From the NCBI GenBank assembly GCA_964458615.1, contig CAYWJR010000048.1:1-10826 (forward strand): a DNA stretch of 10,826 bases, read 5' to 3'. Positions 6,987 to 10,826 of this stretch are shown here, in pieces. Made by a program: the position numbers and the translations under genes. Source of the DNA: SHNJ01 sp964458615. Lineage in GTDB: Bacteria > Pseudomonadota > Alphaproteobacteria > SHNJ01. Position 1 is the first letter of the stretch; every line of letters starts with the position of its first letter. The notes under the pieces are model-generated. The model searched no databases. It was not told where the DNA came from and worked only from the letters and a program-made list of their open reading frames with translations.

Positions 6987-7010
6987 TCCGAAACTATTAT
7001 CTTTTTCGGA
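6987..7010 (+). promoter_or_regulatory. Leader hairpin before the first RTX gene
   Basis: TCCGAAA (6987-6993) pairs with TTTCGGA (7004-7010) around a 10-base AU-rich loop. It lies in the predicted leader and ends 9 bases before the GGGAG ribosome binding site (7020-7024). The loop contains no T-run after the stem of terminator type, so a translation or stability role is more likely than termination. Function is inferred. Confidence 0.35.
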
Positions 7011-7030
7011 AATAATTTTGGGAGTAAATC

Positions 7031-8758
7031 ATGGCCAGCGCTTCTGTTGCCGATAAAAACGATAAATCCGATAAAAATCAATCGGCTATGGATAAAACGC
7101 AATCCAAATTACAAATATCCGCGAACCCGGCGCCAACCCACAACGATACCGCATCCGATACTGAATCAGATACGGCAAAAACTGCCGCACAAGGCCAAAA
7201 TGCCTCAAATCAGGCGGTGAATATTGCCGAAGCGCCCGATACCGCGCCTGCGTCCCCGGCGCAACCGTCGGATTTTTTCAAAGGCGCTGACAACACCGGC
7301 GCGGCGTTCGAAAGGATGATGATCAATCCCGATATTTTCAATAACGCCAATTTGCCGGACAATGACGGTCTAAGCCAAAACAACTTTCAAAATTATCTAA
7401 ACAACAACGCATTCCAAGAATTATTGCAACGATCGAATCCGCTTTTTCTAAATGCCGGGAACGATATTCCAGACAACAATAACGGAAACCCAAACAATGG
7501 TGGCGGGAACCCACCACCACCGCCACCGCCACCTCCACCTCCTCCTCCGCCACCACCACCGCCGCCTCCACCGCCAAAACCACTTTTATTCAATGATGGC
7601 GATAACAATGTGAATTTCAATACGGTGGAATTGTCGGCGTTCCAAGCGGGCATTCACAATCACGCATTTGGCGGATCGGATACCGTTATATTGGCGGACG
7701 ACGCAAATAAATCCCTGGCGGCCGGAATCGACGGCAATGGTTTTCATGGCGGCGCGGGCGACGATCATATAACCGGCGGCGCGTTGAACGATGTTATTTT
7801 CGGCGACGAAGGCAATGATTATATTTCCGGCGGCGACGGCAACGACATTTTGCACGGCGGCGCAGGGAAATTAGATACATTGATCGGTGGCAACGGCAAT
7901 GACCGTTTATCCGATTCCGATTGGGTCGATTACGTTCACGGCGGCGCCGGGAACGATATTATCGACATCAATTTTCATTTTACCATGCCGGATCTGCCGC
8001 CGGAAATTTTGGCGATTATCTTGTTGGCGGCGCCCGAATCGGTTGACCGCATTTACGGCGGCGATGGCAACGACGATATTACCGTTGCCATGGATCATCC
8101 TTTATTTACGCTGGGTTTATACGCCGACGATATGACGCCTGGAAATGGCGATGGCGACGATATTGTCCGCATCCTTGGCGAATACCGCGAAGCCACCGTG
8201 CATTTAGGCGGCGGCAACGATCAATTTTTCGGCGGCAACCATACCGACATCGTTTATGGCGGCGCGGGACGCGATGAATTGCACGGCGGCGATGGCGACG
8301 ACACAATTTACGGCGGCAAAGGCGCAGATACCATGGATGGCGGCAGAGGCGCGGATATTTTCGCCTGGGAAAATGGCGATTGGACGCCGGGCGCGAATGT
8401 AACGCACGCCGCGCCATTGTCGGCCTTTGGGTCGACCAGCATCAATACATTGGCCGTTGCGCCCGTTCAAATCCAAGCCAAACCGAACGTGTCGGGCGGC
8501 GATGTCGACACGATATTGGATTTCAAATCCGGCGAAGACCGTCTGGACATTGCGGGATTGTTGACCGGGTTTAACGATCACAGCAATATTCAGGATTTCG
8601 TCCGTTTTACATCGGCGTCTTCGGTTAAAACCCAGGTATTTATCGATACCAATGGGGCAACCGGCGGGCATCAATGGAAATTGCTGGCCAATGTGTTCCA
8701 TGACGCCGGCATGCCGGTAAGGTATGAGGACATTATTGCCACCCACCCGGCACCTTAA
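7031..8758 (+). CDS. RTX calcium-binding protein, type I secreted, copy 1 (22-proline linker)
   Basis: Predicted extracellular protein of 575 residues exported without N-terminal signal through a type I (ABC/MFP/TolC) system not in the window. Order: hydrophilic Lys/Asn/Asp-rich N-terminus (1-55); a module shared with the next gene containing AVNIAE and GAAFE (about 55-100); Asn-rich stretch; 22 prolines in a row (161-182); RTX nonapeptides GGxGxDxxx in blocks at about 239-307, 343-351 and 391-446; and a type I secretion C-terminal target domain from DTILDFKSGEDRLDI (about 493) to the end. A hydrophobic insert (PPEILAIILL) splits the first two blocks. The start has GGGAG six bases upstream. 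No protease, lipase or other catalytic domain is seen, so a structural role (adhesin, matrix or surface-layer protein) is more likely than an enzyme; this is inference. A sigma-54-like promoter precedes it. Confidence 0.88.
   Translation: MASASVADKNDKSDKNQSAMDKTQSKLQISANPAPTHNDTASDTESDTAKTAAQGQNASNQAVNIAEAPDTAPASPAQPSDFFKGADNTGAAFERMMINPDIFNNANLPDNDGLSQNNFQNYLNNNAFQELLQRSNPLFLNAGNDIPDNNNGNPNNGGGNPPPPPPPPPPPPPPPPPPPPPPKPLLFNDGDNNVNFNTVELSAFQAGIHNHAFGGSDTVILADDANKSLAAGIDGNGFHGGAGDDHITGGALNDVIFGDEGNDYISGGDGNDILHGGAGKLDTLIGGNGNDRLSDSDWVDYVHGGAGNDIIDINFHFTMPDLPPEILAIILLAAPESVDRIYGGDGNDDITVAMDHPLFTLGLYADDMTPGNGDGDDIVRILGEYREATVHLGGGNDQFFGGNHTDIVYGGAGRDELHGGDGDDTIYGGKGADTMDGGRGADIFAWENGDWTPGANVTHAAPLSAFGSTSINTLAVAPVQIQAKPNVSGGDVDTILDFKSGEDRLDIAGLLTGFNDHSNIQDFVRFTSASSVKTQVFIDTNGATGGHQWKLLANVFHDAGMPVRYEDIIATHPAP
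7511..7576 (+). repeat. Tract of 22 consecutive proline codons
   Basis: Sixty-six bases of CCN codons mixing CCA, CCG and CCT encode 22 prolines. The mixed third positions show it is not a simple mononucleotide or pure trinucleotide run, so it seems kept at the protein level. It would form a stiff polyproline-II rod of about 6-7 nm between the N-terminal module and the RTX domain, and would need elongation factor P for translation. Confidence 0.95.
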
Positions 8759-8804
8759 TCCACCCCCCGATCACCGCCATCATTGTAATCCTTAGGGAAA
8801 TTTT

Positions 8805-8820
8805 GGGCATGCTTATTGCA
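8805..8820 (+). promoter_or_regulatory. Probable sigma-54 promoter for the second RTX gene
   Basis: GGGCAT-GCTTA-TTGCA matches TGGCAC-N5-TTGCA except at its first and sixth bases; GG (8806-8807) and GC (8818-8819) keep the required 10-base spacing. Transcription would start near 8831, giving a leader of about 44 bases with AGGGGAG at 8861-8867. The same promoter class before both RTX genes strengthens both calls. Confidence 0.55.
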
Positions 8821-8874
8821 TGTATCTACCCATAAGGCCAGTTAGGCAAGATCAATAATCAGGGGAGATACAAG

Positions 8875-10485
8875 ATGCAGGCAGCGAACAAAAACGAAGC
8901 AAAAAACAACGAAAAAACAGAACAAGTTGCTGAAAACAAAAAACAAACAGCACAAGTTGGCACAGAAATCACATCGGAAACCGCATCCGATACCGACCAA
9001 AATGCCGGTCAAGAATCGACCGATAAAGCGGTAAATATTGCCGAGTTGCCTGCATCCGCCCCTGCTGCATCGGCAGAAACCGCCCAAGGCACAAACAGCG
9101 CATCGGAAAATGGCGGCACGATGAATTCCGGCGCTGCATTTGAAAAATTCCACAGCGACCAAGCAACGGATCAATTAATCATCGATGAAACGAACGCTGT
9201 ATTCGACGATCGCAATGATTTTATCCAAGATCGCCAAAACGCGGTTACGGAATTGTTGGATCTTCGTTCGCAAAAATTATCGTTCGGCGGTTTGTTCAGC
9301 GCAATTAAAACCGGCAATGGAAACGATGCATTGCCTGGCAACAATAATTCAACACCCGGTTCATCCAACCCATCGCCAAACACCCCAACACCCCCATCGG
9401 CGCCGGAATCGCCAAACGCACAAAACCCGCAAACGCCGCCAGCAGGCAACGAACCATCCGTTCCACAAAATCCTGTTGTGGCTCCTGAAACACCGGTAGA
9501 AGAACCAATTCCAGCTCCGGCACCTACTCCGGAACCTGCACCAGTTCCAGAACCTGCTCCGGAACCAACTCCAGAACCTGCACCAGTTCCAGAACCTGCT
9601 CCGGAACCAACTCCAGAACCTGCGCCAGTTCCAGAACCAACTCCGGAACCAACCCCAGAACCTGCGCCAGTTCCAGAACCTACTCCGGAACCAACTCCGG
9701 AACCAGTGCCACCGGTAGACGATCACAAAGTAATCAAAACCGATGACCCAGATTTCAAATGGGAAGGCACCGAAGAAAACGAACATTTGATCGCAACAAA
9801 CGGCGTTAAATATGCTCATGGCGGCGATGGCGACGACATCTTGGACATCACCTTTGGCGAAAAATGGGACAGCAATAGCAGCAGCAACAAAATATTTGGC
9901 GGCTATGGCGACGACACAATCGACATCACCATGCATGACAAAAATTTCAACCTAAGCTTGAAATCGGACGATGCCAAAGCCAACGATAAATACGACGGCA
10001 ACGACACCGTGAATTTGCATGGCGAATATTCAAAAAGCACCGTCACATTGGGCGGCGGCGATGATGTATTCAACGGCGGCATGGGCGCGGACAAAGTATC
10101 CGGCGGCAACGGCGACGATACGATTCGCGGCGGCGCAGGCAACGACACGTTGACCGGCGGCGAAGGCGCAGACACTTTTGTGTTTAACAAATCGGACATC
10201 GAAGACGGATCGGTCGACACCATCACCGATTTCAACGCCAAAGAAGACAAATTGAATATCGCCGATTTATTAAGTGGCTATAACGAAAAATCGAACATCG
10301 AAGATTTCGCCCGCATCGTCGAAACCAAAGGCAAAGGCGGCATTCAAACGGTTTTAGAAATCAATGCCGAAGGCACCGGCGACAAAGGCGAATGGCACCA
10401 AATCGCGGTGTTCAGCAAATTGTCGATCGCCGATACCGGAATGCATTTGTCGAATTTGATCGCAGACAGCAAAGAAGCGTTTTAA
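8875..10485 (+). CDS. RTX calcium-binding protein, type I secreted, copy 2 (Pro-Glu repeat linker)
   Basis: A 536-residue paralogue of the preceding gene, alike in nearly every part except the linker. The N-terminus is Lys/Asn/Glu-rich without a signal peptide; the shared module shows ETASDT, KAVNIAE and GAAFEK. A Pro/Glu-rich linker spans about 201-281 with four 14-residue repeats. RTX nonapeptides begin at HGGDGDD (315); the block up to about 341 is shorter than in copy 1. The common insert runs from IFGGYGDDTI (342) to LGGGDDVFNGG (392), and the main array continues to about 435. The C-terminal secretion domain runs from about 444 (VDTITDFNAKEDKLNI) to the end. AGGGGAG 7 bases upstream supports the start. 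No catalytic domain is visible; I infer a secreted structural or adhesive protein. The product is acidic, as usual for secreted RTX proteins. A strong terminator follows. Confidence 0.88.
   Translation: MQAANKNEAKNNEKTEQVAENKKQTAQVGTEITSETASDTDQNAGQESTDKAVNIAELPASAPAASAETAQGTNSASENGGTMNSGAAFEKFHSDQATDQLIIDETNAVFDDRNDFIQDRQNAVTELLDLRSQKLSFGGLFSAIKTGNGNDALPGNNNSTPGSSNPSPNTPTPPSAPESPNAQNPQTPPAGNEPSVPQNPVVAPETPVEEPIPAPAPTPEPAPVPEPAPEPTPEPAPVPEPAPEPTPEPAPVPEPTPEPTPEPAPVPEPTPEPTPEPVPPVDDHKVIKTDDPDFKWEGTEENEHLIATNGVKYAHGGDGDDILDITFGEKWDSNSSSNKIFGGYGDDTIDITMHDKNFNLSLKSDDAKANDKYDGNDTVNLHGEYSKSTVTLGGGDDVFNGGMGADKVSGGNGDDTIRGGAGNDTLTGGEGADTFVFNKSDIEDGSVDTITDFNAKEDKLNIADLLSGYNEKSNIEDFARIVETKGKGGIQTVLEINAEGTGDKGEWHQIAVFSKLSIADTGMHLSNLIADSKEAF
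9535..9702 (+). repeat. Four tandem 42-bp repeats encoding a Pro-Glu linker
   Basis: Four in-frame units of exactly 42 bp encode PAPVPEPAPEPTPE twice and PAPVPEPTPEPTPE twice. Units 1 and 2 (9535-9576, 9577-9618) are identical in DNA, which points to recent duplication; units 3 and 4 differ by a few substitutions. Copy number is likely to vary between strains. The protein stretch is a rigid, acidic, TonB-like extended linker. Confidence 0.95.
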
Positions 10486-10530
10486 ACGGATTACCCGAAA
10501 CCCAAACCCTCATCCCTCTGTCCCCCAACG

Positions 10531-10566
10531 CCCCCGGTTTCCCAAAACCGGGGGTCTCTCCTTTTC
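10531..10566 (+). terminator. Intrinsic terminator after the second RTX gene
   Basis: CCCCCGGTTT (10531-10540) pairs perfectly with AAACCGGGGG (10545-10554) around a CCCA loop, followed by the pyrimidine-rich, T-containing tail TCTCTCCTTTTC. It lies 45 bases after the RTX stop codon. The tail is not a pure T-run, but the 10-bp stem is strong. Confidence 0.82.
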
Positions 10567-10699
10567 AAGATGTTTGGCCGGACACGCCTTGTTTAACGCC
10601 AGGATTATTGCCATAACGTTGCCAGGGGCGGCATTGTAACGGCAAAAAACCCCGCCAAACCGCTGGTTTTTCATATAATTAGCAAGCCACTAATTTTGC

Positions 10700-10728
10700 T
10701 TGATTTTCCCCCAGCGCCAGGGTATCAA
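10700..10728 (+). promoter_or_regulatory. Probable promoter of the tRNA-Glu gene
   Basis: TTGATT (10700-10705) and TATCAA (10723-10728) are 17 bases apart, each matching 4 of 6 consensus positions. Transcription would start near 10735, 16 bases before the tRNA. The stretch from 10567 to 10699 shows only a weak inverted repeat (AAAAACC/GGTTTTT, 10645-10671) and no coding potential that I trust. Confidence 0.45.
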
Positions 10729-10750
10729 ATCGTTCTTAAATTTGCCTTTA

Positions 10751-10826
10751 GTCCCCATCGTCTAGAGGCCTAGGACACCTCCCTTTCACGGAGGTAACCG
10801 GGGTTCGAATCCCCGTGGGGACGCCA
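10751..10826 (+). tRNA. tRNA-Glu, anticodon UUC, CCA encoded
   Basis: Complete 76-base cloverleaf. The acceptor stem GTCCCCA pairs with TGGGGAC; the anticodon stem CCTCC/GGAGG (10778-10782 with 10790-10794) encloses loop CTTTCAC with anticodon TTC at 10785-10787. The T arm reads CCGGG-GTTCGAAT-CCCCG region with the invariant TTCGAAT. Discriminator base G (10823) is followed by genomic CCA (10824-10826). It decodes GAA and GAG. The gene ends on the last base of the window, so its downstream neighbour and any site-specific integration at its 3' end cannot be judged. Confidence 0.97.

Noticed and set aside
8204..8746. 180-codon open frame on the minus strand inside the first RTX gene
   Set aside because: It is antisense to the GGxGxD repeats; the biased codons of RTX genes keep the reverse frames open. 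No ribosome binding site or family resemblance.
9535..9702. CRISPR-like periodic repeats
   Set aside because: Units are contiguous 42-bp coding repeats without spacers, in frame inside the RTX gene.
9361..9936. 191-codon minus-strand frame rich in Trp, Phe and Arg
   Set aside because: It is the complement of the Pro-Glu repeat DNA; the repetitive composition is that of the sense-strand linker.
10645..10671. Possible terminator AAAAACC/GGTTTTT before the tRNA
   Set aside because: Stem is short and AT-rich with a 13-base loop, and the strong terminator at 10531-10566 already ends the RTX transcript.
10751..10826. Genomic-island attachment site at the tRNA-Glu gene
   Set aside because: tRNA 3' ends are common integration sites, but no integrase or direct repeat of the tRNA end is found in the window, and the downstream side is not visible.

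Overview
The window looks like a chromosomal stretch of a Gram-negative bacterium, most likely an alphaproteobacterium. The reasons are a CorA protein with a proteobacterial-type N-terminus, RTX proteins of the type I secretion class, sigma-54-like -24/-12 promoters and a tRNA gene with an encoded CCA. The lineage is an inference from family resemblance; no rRNA or other firm marker is present.

Positions 1-5534 hold a polyol/pentose catabolic region. A xylulokinase gene (xylB, truncated by the left edge) runs leftward. Divergent from it is an uncharacterised HAD-superfamily phosphatase resembling trehalose-6-phosphatases. Two tandem, clearly homologous long-chain polyol dehydrogenases (mannitol 2-dehydrogenase / D-arabinitol 4-dehydrogenase family) follow. 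The likely pathway is oxidation of one or more sugar alcohols to ketoses (such as D-arabinitol to D-xylulose, or mannitol to fructose), with xylulokinase phosphorylating D-xylulose to D-xylulose 5-phosphate. No transporter or regulator of the pathway lies in the window. Intrinsic terminators follow the HAD gene (AT-rich, weak) and each dehydrogenase.

Positions 5535-6903 hold a 63-residue proline-rich orphan ORF with a strong ribosome binding site on the minus strand, and a divergent corA-type metal transporter gene whose TATAAT box sits so close to the ATG that the mRNA is probably leaderless.

Positions 6904-10566 hold the most distinctive part: two tandem paralogous RTX proteins of 575 and 536 residues. 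They share an N-terminal module, a proline-rich rigid linker, a calcium-binding RTX beta-roll with a conserved insert, and a type I secretion C-terminal domain. The linkers are unrelated: 22 consecutive prolines in one, four 14-residue Pro-Glu repeats in the other. Each gene has its own sigma-54-like -24/-12 promoter candidate; the first is a near-perfect match and is followed by a perfect 16-bp palindrome at the predicted start of transcription. This suggests a co-regulated pair of secreted surface or matrix proteins under RpoN. A strong terminator ends this unit.

The window closes with a complete tRNA-Glu(UUC) gene whose CCA end coincides with the last base. No insertion sequence, CRISPR array, integrase or phage gene was seen.
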